64,000 nucleotides of DNA. Source: Paramicrosporidium saccamoebae (Eukaryota; Rozellomycota). Position 1 is the first letter of the stretch, and the number at the start of each line of letters is the position of its first letter. Positions 9,084 to 18,692 of this stretch are shown piece after piece. Where the stretch lies: NCBI GenBank assembly GCA_002794465.1, contig MTSL01000213.1:90257-154256 (forward strand), written 5' to 3'. The translations under genes were made by a program, and so were the position numbers. The notes beneath the pieces were generated by a model, which made no database searches, was not told the origin of the DNA, and worked only from the letters and a program-made list of their open reading frames with translations.

Positions 9084-9926
9084 ATGGGCAGAACTAAACG
9101 GCGCTCCCCTTCTTTGCCCTCTACGGCCATTCCCACAGCCCAAGAAGAACATCCTGAGCTCAAACCGCCAGGGGCAGCATTTATGTCTTTGAGAGGAAGT
9201 GCGCTGCGCGTACTCCTTACTGCCGTTTTATTCGGTCTCATTGTGGTTGGCGACAAGTGGGGACGCCATGGAGACGATTTTGCTGAGGACCACCCAGCAG
9301 GAATATTCCTTGGAGTGCTGAACGAGATATTCAAAAAGACTGGCTGGCTACTGACAGCATCCTGCTGGGCATTACTCTTGTTTGCTCGGTATAATCGACA
9401 AATCAGACTACAAGAAAATGCTAGCTGGAGGAGGCATGCCGTAGTGGACACATTACTCTGGATTCTGGGAAGCATTTATTGGATGGCCATAGTTCATGTC
9501 GTCTTCAAGCGGGTGGCGCTTAATGTTGGAGATTGTGTTCTCCCAGGGAGCGACATTGTGCATGCTGAAATTACCTCGGCAGATTGTGCAAAACTAACAG
9601 GCAAATGGGTACCCTTTGACATTTCCGGACACGCATTCCTTGGGTCGTTGGGTATTAGCATACTGCTGGAAGAAATTATTCGCTTCATTGGAGAGCCTGT
9701 CTACTATTTCACGTTTTACTCTGCGGATGAATCAGTAAATCGAGCAAAGCTTTTCTGGAGGGTGGCAGTCATATTTGCAGCCTGCCTGGTTTCTATTTGG
9801 CTAACTCTGTTTACCAGAACCGCCCTCTATTATCATACATTTCAGGAAAAGATTTGGGGGACTATCGTTGGCCTCTCGTACTGGTGGACCGTTGTCATAG
9901 TTAGACTATTTATTCTGTACATATAA
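9084..9926 (+). CDS. FITM2: FIT-family ER lipid droplet protein (acyl-CoA diphosphatase)
   Basis: 280-residue polytopic ER protein with about six membrane helices. The two family active-site blocks are present: FDISGHAFLGSLG with the first His, and LYYHTFQEKIWGT with the second His, the pair that defines FIT2/Scs3/Yft2 proteins. These enzymes hydrolyse fatty acyl-CoA in the ER lumen and are needed for lipid droplet budding and ER homeostasis. The first in-frame ATG (MGRTKRRS) is used; the upstream 27 nt are open but lack an ATG. An arginine-rich cytosolic N-terminus precedes the first membrane helix. Confidence 0.9.
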   Translation: MGRTKRRSPSLPSTAIPTAQEEHPELKPPGAAFMSLRGSALRVLLTAVLFGLIVVGDKWGRHGDDFAEDHPAGIFLGVLNEIFKKTGWLLTASCWALLLFARYNRQIRLQENASWRRHAVVDTLLWILGSIYWMAIVHVVFKRVALNVGDCVLPGSDIVHAEITSADCAKLTGKWVPFDISGHAFLGSLGISILLEEIIRFIGEPVYYFTFYSADESVNRAKLFWRVAVIFAACLVSIWLTLFTRTALYYHTFQEKIWGTIVGLSYWWTVVIVRLFILYI

Positions 9927-9972
9927 TACATAACTGCAAGAGAGCATCTTCATGGATCAGGGATAAAGAGCC

Positions 9973-10106
9973 TGTTGATGGGTGAAGCTCACTTTTATTA
10001 AAGTATGCGGCTTCTTTATAGGTAGCCATTCTTAATATAACCGAACTGGCCTGCGGGGCCACTATCTGGGTCAGACCCACCACTAATAAGTGGATGCTGT
10101 TTGACA
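9973..10106 (-). mobile_element. Family-1 short LTR-like element, copy C, with target duplication
   Basis: 134 bp. On the plus strand it runs TGTTGATGGG...GTTTGACA and is flanked by a perfect 5-bp direct repeat GAGCC (9968-9972 and 10107-10111). In the element's own sense it begins TGTCAAAC, contains CTATAAAGAAGCC (TATA-like), then CTTTAATAAAAG (poly(A)-signal-like), and ends CATCAACA. TG...CA ends plus a 5-bp duplication are LTR hallmarks. Confidence 0.8.
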
Positions 10107-10111
10107 GAGCC

Positions 10112-10617
10112 TATTTTAATAGAGTATAGCATATCCTATAATATCATGTCACAGATTAAGGCTCTAACAAAGAGTCGGCTGCAATCACAAACCTCACAAA
10201 TGAAATCTCTCTTAAGAGGCCCTCATTATCCCTTTTAATCCAATCCCATAGAATTCGGTAATGGCTAGGCTAGAAAAGGAAAGAACCCAGACCAGGGTCT
10301 TCACTAAACAGCTCAAGCGGGGACGAACAAGCCGAGTCGTTCTATGGGCAGGCGACTCGGTCAGGTTGGCCGCTAGAGGAAAGTCTGGCGTAAAATCGTT
10401 GCATCATCTCTTTGACACTTTATCCCCATGGTGTTGCAACGACCTGCCGCCAAGGACATAATTATTTAAAACAAAACTAAAATCCAGTTGGTAGCGCAAC
10501 GTTGTGCTGCATAGTGCAATACAATACTACAAGCCGAGAGAGTAGCCGGTCATTAGGCTCCTTGGACCGAGAGATTCTAGCAGACGTCGGCTTTTAGTAA
10601 GAGTCTCGACTTTTAGT
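10112..10617. other. Intergenic stretch, no gene supported
   Basis: About 500 bp with no recognisable coding region. A 66-codon frame at 10261-10461 is basic and low in hydrophobics, with no family resemblance, and is not annotated. The sequence then passes into a 29-bp tandem array. Confidence 0.5.
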
Positions 10618-10775
10618 CTCAAATAGAATTTACCTACAACTTCTGCCTCGAATAGAATTTACCTACAACTTCTGCCTCGAATAGAATTTACCTACAACTT
10701 CTGCCTCAAATAGGATTTACCTACAACTTCTGCCTCAAATAGGATTTACCTACAACTTCTGCCTCAAATAGAATT
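10618..10775. repeat. 29-bp tandem repeat array at the CTU2 3' end
   Basis: About five and a half copies of a 29-bp unit of the form AATAGAATTTACCTACAACTTCTGCCTC, with single-base variants between units (GAATAG/AAATAG, AGAATT/AGGATT). The array runs right up to the CTU2 stop codon on the opposite strand, so it forms that gene's 3' UTR or terminator region. Confidence 0.9.
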
Positions 10776-11854
10776 TACTTATAGGTCGTCAATATGGCTT
10801 GAGTGTGAGATGGCAGGATGGATGCATGAGATACGTCCATCCCTTCAAAAATCTGGTGGCATCCGAAACAAAAAGGCCTGCCCTCGTTGGGAGGCAATGG
10901 TGCCATGCAGAGTGCACAAGGTTTCAGGTCCTCCAGCCGAGATATGCAGGTCTCAATTTTGGCAGTGGTACGAACCACAGTGCTGACGGTAGCCGAATTT
11001 TCCAAATCAAGCCCGGTTATAAAATTGTCTGTAAGGCCGTAGATAGAGTCAGCCTTTGTCATGGTTGACTGCCGAGGCATAGGACATTGATTCTTGATGG
11101 AATCAAGGTAAAAGTTTACTTCCAGATTGACCAAATCCCGCAGTGGGCGAATAACTGAAACATCTGAATATGCTTGAGCAAGAGAATACTTCCATGGAAG
11201 GGACACCCCTCTTCCAGTGCAAGTATCTGCCATGATATCGACTGCTAGTCGACTGCAATTTTCGCCAACATATACCTTGCCAATGCCGCGTTGTTGGGCA
11301 ATCCGGACTAGTGCAACTCGAGTCAAAATGCGCACCAAATCGACACGCAGAGTATCACTTTCACAGGCATCCAAGAGCTGCTGCAGTCTCTCAGGCTCAC
11401 CATTATACAGACAATCGGCGAGAGTGTAGCTTTCAATAGCGACACCATAGCTATCAAAGACATTCTTGACAAACTCTGGTTTTTCTGCGGAATCGCCTCC
11501 TCTGGTTATGTGTACAAAATAGTAAGTGTCTAAATTTTTCCTGTTGGGGTCCTGGATACGGGCTTGTTGAGTAAGATGCAGCAATAAACTAAATCGTCTA
11601 GTGAAGCACAATTGACAATACTGACTGGATAATCCGCCTGAATAACCCACAAGGATACTCCCAGGACCCGAAGGATTCCTGGTCTGGTTCCTGTACTTGT
11701 GATACACTTGGTCCTGGAAGCATGCTCTATCGTTGAGTAATTTTGGATAACAATAGTACTCGCAATATACCGCATAACGAACATTTATCGTAAACGGTTT
11801 GGATTTGCATTTGATACACTGACCTGCTATAATAGGATTACCAGCAGAATCCAT
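10775..11854 (-). CDS. CTU2: Cytoplasmic tRNA 2-thiolation protein 2
   Basis: Ncs2/CTU2 pairs with Ncs6/CTU1 to thiolate wobble U34 of tRNA-Lys/Glu/Gln. An unspliced reading gives 359 residues, but three stop-free introns of length 3n are likely: 11727-11759 (33 nt), 11589-11621 (33 nt) and 11530-11559 (30 nt). Removing them gives about 327 residues and restores family blocks. VYCE|ACF recreates the N-terminal CxxC (with the earlier CIKC pair) followed by HKYR, and GYSGGLSSH leads straight into a helix. Other support is VGENCSRLAVDIM, WKYSLAQAY, VIRPLRDL and a C-terminal CALC zinc-ribbon-like pair. The third intron is less certain than the first two. Confidence 0.88.
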   Translation of the reverse strand: MDSAGNPIIAGQCIKCKSKPFTINVRYAVYCEYYCYPKLLNDRACFQDQVYHKYRNQTRNPSGPGSILVGYSGGLSSQYCQLCFTRRFSLLLHLTQQARIQDPNRKNLDTYYFVHITRGGDSAEKPEFVKNVFDSYGVAIESYTLADCLYNGEPERLQQLLDACESDTLRVDLVRILTRVALVRIAQQRGIGKVYVGENCSRLAVDIMADTCTGRGVSLPWKYSLAQAYSDVSVIRPLRDLVNLEVNFYLDSIKNQCPMPRQSTMTKADSIYGLTDNFITGLDLENSATVSTVVRTTAKIETCISRLEDLKPCALCMAPLPPNEGRPFCFGCHQIFEGMDVSHASILPSHTQAILTTYK

Positions 11855-12028
11855 GTCGAATGTAGCCAGCCTGGGTCAGACAGGGCGCCATCATCAAAAA
11901 TATGCAACTGTGAAAACATGATGAATCAAACCCCTCGACTACTACTACTACAAGTATAATCCTCACAGCAATCACGAATTACTCGACGATAGTTATATAG
12001 ATAATTTATACGAAGAGGATTTTAGGAT

Positions 12029-12858
12029 TTAATGAGAGACAGAGCGACGCTTGGCAACACGCTTTCCCTTAAGCTCCTGCTTGCGAGCAGACAGCAGCTC
12101 GGCATACTCGGCGGCAGCTTGCTTGGAGGCCTCCAGCTTGGCAATCTTGTGGGCCATGCGGGCACGCTTGCGTTGCAAGACAACGGGCGTAACGAGGCGC
12201 TGGATCTTGGGGGCCTTGCTCTTGGGCTTCTGTCCTTCCTTCTTGGAGGGCACCTCACGACGGATGACATACTTGCGAACATCGTCCTCCTTGCTCAAGT
12301 TGAAGAGCTTGCGGATCTTGCTGGCACGCTTAGGTCCCAAGCGACGGGGAACGGTGGTGTCAGTGAGACCGGGAAGAGGAGTCTCGCCAGTCTTGGTAAT
12401 GACGAGGGCGAGGGCAGAAAGGTCGGGTCCAACAATGCATCCGCGGACAGACTTGCGCTTGCGCTCACCATCACGGCGTTCACGGAAGCACTTGTGTCCC
12501 TTTCCAAGGAGGAGGCGAACACGCTGGTTCGACAAAACACCCTGCATCATGGGGAAACCCTGCTTGTCATTTCCTCCAGTAATCTTAAGGACGTAGCCCT
12601 TCCACTCGTCACCGAGAAGGTCGGCCTCAACTTCCTGAGAAATGCGCTTGTCGTAGAAGATGCGCCTACAAGGTCAATATATGCCATAGCAGTGGAATTA
12701 CAGCTTGCGCTCATCAACGACTTCAATGAGCTTCTGGCAGCCGGTGGCTGGGTTAGCAATGTTGAGCTAAACACGAAATTAGTACCCGCAAAGACAGGAT
12801 GGGATGGATGGACTGAAAGCCCTTTGGAAGAAAGATGGACCCGAATACTTACCTTCAT
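12029..12858 (-). CDS. RPS6: 40S ribosomal protein S6 (eS6)
   Basis: Component of the small ribosomal subunit. Three exons: 12853-12858 (just ATG AAG), 12702-12766 and 12029-12665, with introns of 86 nt (12767-12852) and 36 nt (12666-12701), giving 235 residues. The join restores the invariant N-terminus [15 protein letters not shown] and DERKLRIFYDKR. The remainder is unmistakable ([46 protein letters not shown]). The C-terminus ends [10 protein letters not shown], shorter than the phosphoserine tail of animal S6 but keeping the KRRS motif. The 86-nt first intron right after the second codon is the longest found in the window. It is divergent from EFM4, with 67 bp between starts. Confidence 0.97.
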
Positions 12859-12925
12859 TGGTACACGAAGAGGGAGCCCCTGTACAACTGGCTAATCAGA
12901 ACACCCCGGTACCGTCGTCTCTACA

Positions 12926-13648
12926 ATGATTGAAGATTTGCCTGAATCGTTGCTGGGAACCAAGGAACACTGGGATCATGTGTATGCTCAGGAGCTATCT
13001 AATTTCCACGAGTGCGGAGACGAAGGAGAGGTTTGGTAATTTTTCTTTATCGTGTTAACAGCAAGGTTTGGGCAGCAGTGTGAGAGGCGGCTCGTTGAAT
13101 GGATTTCAAGCAAAGTAGATAGCAGCAAGCCGCTTTTGGAATTTGGCTCAGGCAATGGTCACTTACTTGTTGCATTAGCCAAGGCGGGCTATACCCGTCT
13201 GATGGGTGTTGACTATTCGGATAGTGCAGTCACGTTAGGGGCTGAATACGCGGCGTCGTCTGGATTCAGGCACATTAAATTTGAAACGGCAGATTTGTTG
13301 AACAAGGATAGTATCAATCTGGATCCTGCATTTCTCATACTGGATAAAGGAACCTTTGATGCTATATCCTTGGGCCCCGAGCCCGACATGGACGCGCCAA
13401 AAACGGCACCCGGAGCAAGGATCTCATTACTTGCGTCTCGATATAAAGATGCGTTGCATCAATGTTTATCTACTGAACCATCCTCAATGTTCATCATTAC
13501 GTCATGCAACTGGACCCGAGATGAGCTGGTTCAACTTTTCAAGCCAGATTTTACAGCGATAGATGAGATTATGCATCCGACATTCTCCTTTGGAGGCCAG
13601 ACGGGTCAGACAGTGACCACCATCGTTTTTAATAGAAAAGCCATTTGA
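12926..13648 (+). CDS. EFM4: eEF1A lysine methyltransferase (Efm4/METTL10 family)
   Basis: Seven-beta-strand SAM-dependent methyltransferase that methylates a lysine of translation elongation factor 1A. Exons 12926-13035 and 13066-13648 flank a 30-nt intron; the product is 230 residues. The N-terminal [18 protein letters not shown] followed by GDEGEVW|FG is the family signature and fixes the splice. Motif I is [12 protein letters not shown], and [13 protein letters not shown] matches the post-II block with the D-K-G-T-F/L-D pattern. Only 30 bp separate its stop from the next start (CAF-1 subunit) on the same strand. Confidence 0.92.
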
Positions 13649-13678
13649 ATAAATCTTTAATTTGAAACATTCCGATTG

Positions 13679-15755
13679 ATGCTGTCAATTGAGACAGAGC
13701 CTTATGAGGAAGTCTCTCCAGGCACATCATCGATTGCTTCTGAGATTGGCAAGGCGCATGAACAGCCAAAATCGACTTTGGTTGATTCCATTGCTGAAGA
13801 GGACATTGCCATTGAAGAGTCGCTGAATAAGCGTCCAGCAGTGATAATGAAGAGGCGTCCAAGCACGCCAGCTTTAATTAAGCCCTTCTTAGCGTTGGTT
13901 CGCAACACTGGTGTAATGTCTACTGTCTATAACATAAGTGGGCGAGGAAACTTGGCACACTTGAAAATAGTAACACGAGACGTTAATGGATACCGTTACC
14001 ATCCAAGTACGATACGGGACCTGATGGAATACCAACAAAGATGCACAAGCAACACCAAGATGCCCCCCGAATTAGTAATTCGTCTCGTTGCTCGACTTCT
14101 CCAAGATTGGTAGTTGTCCTTGGTCTCCATGGCCTTATCTATTAGTCGCTCAGAAGATGCTGTTACAGATATTTGGCAGATTCTGCACAATAACTGGATA
14201 CGACCTCCAATGATTTCAAGGCAAGCTATCGCACATGTTATTTCATTCATCGGCCAAAGGGTAGATTATGGTCCGCCTATTCCAAACGTACTATTTACTG
14301 CTTTGCCCTCATGTATTAGCACCATGCCTACGTTTGGGAGCTTGTGAATCCCAACTTGATCGGTAGTGAACTTGCGCCTTTTGTGATTGAAGATCAAGCT
14401 ACTAGAAAAATGGTAGAGATTGCAAGTTTCACTGAATGTGTAGTGTTTCAAACGTCTTCAAGCAGCATGTCCTTCCACAGATGACAAGATTGTCGATGAA
14501 ATTGCTGCAGTTAAATTAGAGAGCGAGCAGACAGAAGGTGATATGATGGCCGTTAAGCCAGAAGAAGAGCAAGCAGAGAAACATGTATCTAGAAAATCGG
14601 CAGCCGGAACTCCAATGTCAAAATCAAATTCCAAGATTTCTTCATTTTTTTCAGTGGTCAAAAAGACTGTGGCCACAGAGTCCAGCACCGTAACGACCAA
14701 CTATTTTCAACCATTCTGTGCTAAGCCAAATCAAAAGGTCTCGGCTTACAATCCGCTCTCCGGAATGTGTGAACCAGATCATGCAGTAGACTGGAGTCAC
14801 AAGGCCCGTGTTCCAGGGACCACAAAAAAGAAGCAATGCCTCTGTGTTGGTCTCGATGCAAAGCCGACCCTCCGGGTTATGAAATTACTTCAGTTCCATA
14901 CAAACTACCGCCCCGCATATTTCGGCACGTGGAGATTGGAGAATCCAGTGATAAAGCCACGTAGACCCTTTGTCCAGGCTACTGATTTGGAATATGAATA
15001 TGACTCGGATGATGATTGGGGCGAAGACGCAGAGATTCCTGACGCCGAAAGCATATCTGGTACTGATGAAGGTGAAATTGACGAATTGAACGAAATGTCT
15101 GACGAAGAGGATATTGAATCTAATGTTAGCCGACTTTACTGATTAATGGTTTTTAGAATTGGCTTGTTCCCGATGGATACATTTCAGATGACGAGGGACT
15201 GGGTGAACGAGAACCTACAGATAAAAAGAAGATTGAATTAGTGGATGATGTCGTGGCACCACGGCCAAAAAAGAGAAAATATGTAGAGAAGCAGCCCATC
15301 ATTATCGGCCCCTTCTTATGCAACGACCTCAATCCGAGCGGTATGTCTCTGAGGCTGACTTATTTTTAGATCCTTGCAACCCTTTTGGAAGCATTAAACT
15401 CGAATGGCTAGTTCCTGTTGAAAATCATCGCATTGATCCGTTCGATGCTTTGTTGAATCCAGCTGGCCCGGAGGCTTCAGATCTAAATGATAGACCCGTG
15501 AGGATTTTATTTACAGATGAAATGCTTCCGGATCTTGCAATGGTATTACAAGCCCCAGAAACTTGAACTGTTCTTTAGATAGCAACTGGATCTCCACTGA
15601 GTATTGCGTCCTTGTTTGATCTATTCATTGCTGCTCGTGGTCGCGTCGCGAAGCGTCAATTTGAGTTAAAGTTAAATCAGATTGCTACCAAAATGAAGGT
15701 TGATGGCAAAGCAATGTGGAATATAAGGCCAGAGTATGCGTACCTTTTGAAATAA
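13679..15755 (+). CDS. CHAF1A: Chromatin assembly factor 1 large subunit (p150/Cac1)
   Basis: Histone H3-H4 chaperone subunit that binds PCNA and deposits nucleosomes behind the replication fork. Seven exons are inferred: 13679-14109, 14146-14287, 14320-about 14437, about 14466-15124, 15157-15340, 15370-15542 and 15579-15755. That totals about 627 residues. The diagnostic block MKLLQFHTNYRPAYFGTW and the acidic DSDDDWGEDAE region, then WLVPDGYISDDEGLGE across a splice, identify the p150 core. The C-terminal PLSIASLFDLF...NIRPEYAYLL resembles the family winged helix. A PIP-like ISSFFSVV sits at the start of the middle region. The third intron boundary is ambiguous (28, 37 or 40 nt); the others are 29-36 nt. 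The gene order of motifs differs from animals only in spacing. Confidence 0.88.
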
Positions 15756-15785
15756 ATTGAGGTTCTGAGTGGGTGGGGGGAGTTT

Positions 15786-15900
15786 TCGAGTAGAGGTCTC
15801 AGTCTCAGTCTCAATCTCAATCTCAGTCTCAGTCTCAATCTCAATCTCAGTTTCAGTCTCAGTCTCAATCTCAGTCTCCATCTCAGTCTCAGACTTGACC
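15786..15900. repeat. Hexanucleotide microsatellite (TCTCAG/TCTCAA)n
   Basis: About 18 units of TCTCAR with scattered changes fill most of this stretch between the CAF-1 stop and TFIIF alpha. The reading frames across it (glutamate/threonine or arginine/leucine runs on the other strand) are low-complexity artefacts. Confidence 0.9.
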
Positions 15901-16108
15901 TCAACACTCGTTTCAATACTTGTGTTAGATAGTATCTGCTTATGACTGGCAGTCCCAACGCAGATGGCTATCCCACAATCCAGTATGTTGATCTATAAAG
16001 GCACTACAATAAAACCAACTCGCTCTTCAAAGACTTAACATCAGAGATACTCTCCTCTCACACTTATCAACGCTAAGATAAAATCCCAATTATCTTAGTG
16101 TTGAGTTA

Positions 16109-17443
16109 ATGGAAGGGACTCCTTCTAAGGCTGCTCCTGGCTATGTAGAATTCAAGCTACGCTCAACTTCTTCTACCAACTTTGTTCATAATGTTATGAC
16201 ACTTAGTGGACCACCGGTGGATATGGCCGATTTCACGACACCGGTACGTCTGGTTCGCGACCCGAATACACGCGATGATGGAGACGGAATGGGACCTGGG
16301 AGCGAAGGAGATGACAGATTTATTGGAAAGAAGAAGCGAAAGACTAGAATCATTCAGCCCGAAGACGAAGATGAGCAGTCCCTGCGTAGCCAGGAACGTG
16401 CCCCATGGCTTTTGGAAGATTTTGACGGGCAACATTCCTACGTCAGCCAGCTAATGTCCCCTGATGCCAAGTATGTAATTTTTGTGAACCAAGGAAACGA
16501 GTTTCGCGTACTTTTAGCAAGCAAATGGTATCGATTTGCTCCTAAACTTGCTTATCGGCCCTTATCGTTGGAGGAGGCAGAAGAGCGAATGGCCGGGAAG
16601 GGACGCAACGAAGACTTTGACCGATGGTTAATGAAAAAGAGACCTCCTGGGTCCAGCCAGCAAGCATCGGGAGAGGCATCAGGAGTAGCATCAGTAGTTG
16701 CATCCAAGGGCCCCAAAGTAGCTACGAGAATGGTGAATCTAGGAGAGGAAGGATTTGACTTTGAAGAATTTGTGGACGATGATGATGGTGAGGATTTGTA
16801 CCACCGAGGTGCTGACGAGGACGATCCCTCCATGCCAAGAATCGACAGATCAAGGCAAGCTAAAAACCTTACAGACGCTGGAAAGCAGGTGAAGAGATTG
16901 TTCAAAAACTTGGATCGGCCAAACTATTTTTATGAATCGGACGACGAGGCAGCAGATCCCTATGCCGAAGAAACGGAGCCTTCGGATGAAGAACCTCCCC
17001 CACCTGCAAAAAGACCAGAGCCAGCCATTGCGATTCAGCAACCGAAGAGCTCCTCCCTCAGAGCTCCAGCACCTGTCTTGTCTGCGTCTCAAAGCCATGC
17101 GAGCACACCTCCAGGCAGTCAAAGTGCAAGTCTGAGCGTCTCGCGACTCCCAGACAGCCAAAATGCAAGTCCGGGTGGCTCGCGACCTCCAGGCAGTCAA
17201 GACCCAAGTCAATCCAACTCGCAAAGGTCGCCAGGCCTACTGACAGAAGCGGAAATTGTGGCAATACTTCGTGAATCGCCTATGCGAACTAAAGAGCTGA
17301 TCAGCAGGGTGAAGGGAAAGCTGCGCGAAGATCCCCAAAATAAGGAAATCTTCAAGGAGGTCGTAAAGAAAGTGGCAACTGTTAGATCCACGACTTCTCA
17401 AGATGACGACAAGCTACTCGAGCTAAAACCAGAGTATCGGTAG
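16109..17443 (+). CDS. GTF2F1: Transcription factor TFIIF alpha subunit (RAP74/Tfg1)
   Basis: General RNA polymerase II factor that stabilises the preinitiation complex. Single exon, 444 residues. The N-terminal dimerisation barrel shows APWLLEDFDGQHSYV and KYVIFVNQGNEFRVLLASKWYRFAP, the Tfg1/RAP74 block. A long acidic/proline-serine linker follows (about 190-375), with an imperfect repeat around PPGSQ...S (about 330-370). The C-terminal winged helix starts LTEAEIVAILRESPMRTKELISRV and ends LLELKPEYR. The polymerase/FCP1 contact surface in that winged helix is preserved in outline. Gene boundaries are clear: a microsatellite lies upstream and a convergent sirtuin stop 21 bp downstream. Confidence 0.9.
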   Translation: MEGTPSKAAPGYVEFKLRSTSSTNFVHNVMTLSGPPVDMADFTTPVRLVRDPNTRDDGDGMGPGSEGDDRFIGKKKRKTRIIQPEDEDEQSLRSQERAPWLLEDFDGQHSYVSQLMSPDAKYVIFVNQGNEFRVLLASKWYRFAPKLAYRPLSLEEAEERMAGKGRNEDFDRWLMKKRPPGSSQQASGEASGVASVVASKGPKVATRMVNLGEEGFDFEEFVDDDDGEDLYHRGADEDDPSMPRIDRSRQAKNLTDAGKQVKRLFKNLDRPNYFYESDDEAADPYAEETEPSDEEPPPPAKRPEPAIAIQQPKSSSLRAPAPVLSASQSHASTPPGSQSASLSVSRLPDSQNASPGGSRPPGSQDPSQSNSQRSPGLLTEAEIVAILRESPMRTKELISRVKGKLREDPQNKEIFKEVVKKVATVRSTTSQDDDKLLELKPEYR

Positions 17444-17464
17444 AAAAGGAATGTATTGATAAAC

Positions 17465-18637
17465 TTATAATACAGTAGGAGTGATAGTCTTACTAACTGA
17501 GCGAGTGATAGGCTTCACCTTGTTATCAACAAGATTCTCAGAATTGCCAGGATCGGCAGATTTGGCCTTTTCAGTTGTGGACTTTCGAACAACTTTAAAG
17601 ATTTGATCAATCCTCCCGTCCTTCTTGGGAGTGACGGGAACTACAATTGGCTTCTTTGGAGCTGCTTTCGACATTTCCGCCAAGATATTGACCCAAGAGT
17701 CGCACTCTCCAACCAGTTCAAAATTAAAAATAGTCTTCCATTCACTCCTGGGGGCTGGAGTTTTGTTGATAAAAAGCACCAATCCATTGGGCTCTTGGCG
17801 AACACTCCGAGCCAAGTCTTTGATCATCTTTTTCAGACCAACAACTTTCAATGAAGTTCCCATGACAACTAGCACTGTGGGGCGTTTCGAAATGTCAAAT
17901 CCAACGTACTCTGCTATCACATCACCCTGGGGATGAGGTTCATTGTAGAGAACAATGTCCGGTCGAAGAATTCCGCCCTTGATTGCACGGCGTCCTAATG
18001 CCTGCCGCTCTTTGGAAAACGATTCACAACTAGGGCAGGATGGCGAATCCCCCTCTGAAAATGAAGTCTCGTGAGAACTGGTAAACTCTGTGGTAGCCTT
18101 GCAGGCTGAACAGATGAGACGATCTAGAGTGCCGTGAAGGGAAACTACAGGAACCTTTTTGGTAGAATGCAAATCCACACAACAAGTAGTCTGCAATCCC
18201 ATCGCCTTTTCTAATCCGTCAATATTTTGAGAGTACCAACGAGTCACTCTTCCTTCCTTGACAAGATTTGCAATAAAGGAATGGGTCGGAGTAGGGTTCC
18301 CCGACGAACATAGCCTGCGCAATTCGGCTACAAATCGATTGAATAGTGGCCGAGTGGCTGGGTTGTGAAAAAAGGATGCATCAAAAAAGTCTTTGCCCTT
18401 TGCAGTTTTGCTATCAGAGCCGGATAGAATGCGCGCGTACAGACCGTCTGCAGAACGAAAGTCTGGGATGCCAGCTGAAACGGAAATTCCTGCGCCGGTC
18501 ACAACCACAATTCTGCGTTGATTGTGAATAGCAAAGGCCACCTTTTCCAGCAACCCTTTGTTTTCGTCCACCTGGTCAAGGCTCAATGACACAACCATAC
18601 CGATTGCTGGCCAGCTATGATAGCCCTTGTTTCCCAC
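17465..18637 (-). CDS. Sir2-family NAD-dependent deacetylase, Hst3/Hst4-like
   Basis: 390 residues, single exon. The NAD-binding GAGISVSAGIPDFRS starts at residue 48, the NID motif is at 138-140, the catalytic His168 is in VSLHGT, and the zinc cysteines are C176/C179 and C201/C204. The block LRPDIVLYNEPHPQGDVI and long C-terminal tail resemble fungal Hst3/Hst4, which remove acetyl from histone H3 Lys56 after replication. That would pair functionally with the CAF-1 and FACT genes nearby, but the subclass call is from pattern only. The C-terminal 70 residues are basic and unstructured. It is convergent with TFIIF alpha and tail-to-head with Atg18, whose stop lies 55 bp upstream of its start. 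Confidence 0.88.
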   Translation of the reverse strand: MGNKGYHSWPAIGMVVSLSLDQVDENKGLLEKVAFAIHNQRRIVVVTGAGISVSAGIPDFRSADGLYARILSGSDSKTAKGKDFFDASFFHNPATRPLFNRFVAELRRLCSSGNPTPTHSFIANLVKEGRVTRWYSQNIDGLEKAMGLQTTCCVDLHSTKKVPVVSLHGTLDRLICSACKATTEFTSSHETSFSEGDSPSCPSCESFSKERQALGRRAIKGGILRPDIVLYNEPHPQGDVIAEYVGFDISKRPTVLVVMGTSLKVVGLKKMIKDLARSVRQEPNGLVLFINKTPAPRSEWKTIFNFELVGECDSWVNILAEMSKAAPKKPIVVPVTPKKDGRIDQIFKVVRKSTTEKAKSADPGNSENLVDNKVKPITRSVSKTITPTVL

Positions 18638-18692
18638 AAATGTAAAATCCGCCCCACGGACTGCGCAATTTGCAATTTTATTTCACTTGAAG

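Noticed and set aside
10261-10461. Basic 66-codon open frame
   Set aside because: Low-complexity Arg/Lys composition, no family resemblance, no conserved neighbour; likely chance.
10618-10775. 29-bp repeats resembling a CRISPR array
   Set aside because: Units are contiguous without unique spacers, the genome is eukaryotic, and no cas genes are present.
12032-12895. 287-codon open frame antisense to RPS6
   Set aside because: It is the complement of a highly codon-biased ribosomal protein gene and its introns; no homology of its own.
15672-15958. Open frames rich in Glu/Thr or Arg/Leu on the minus strand
   Set aside because: They translate the TCTCAR microsatellite.
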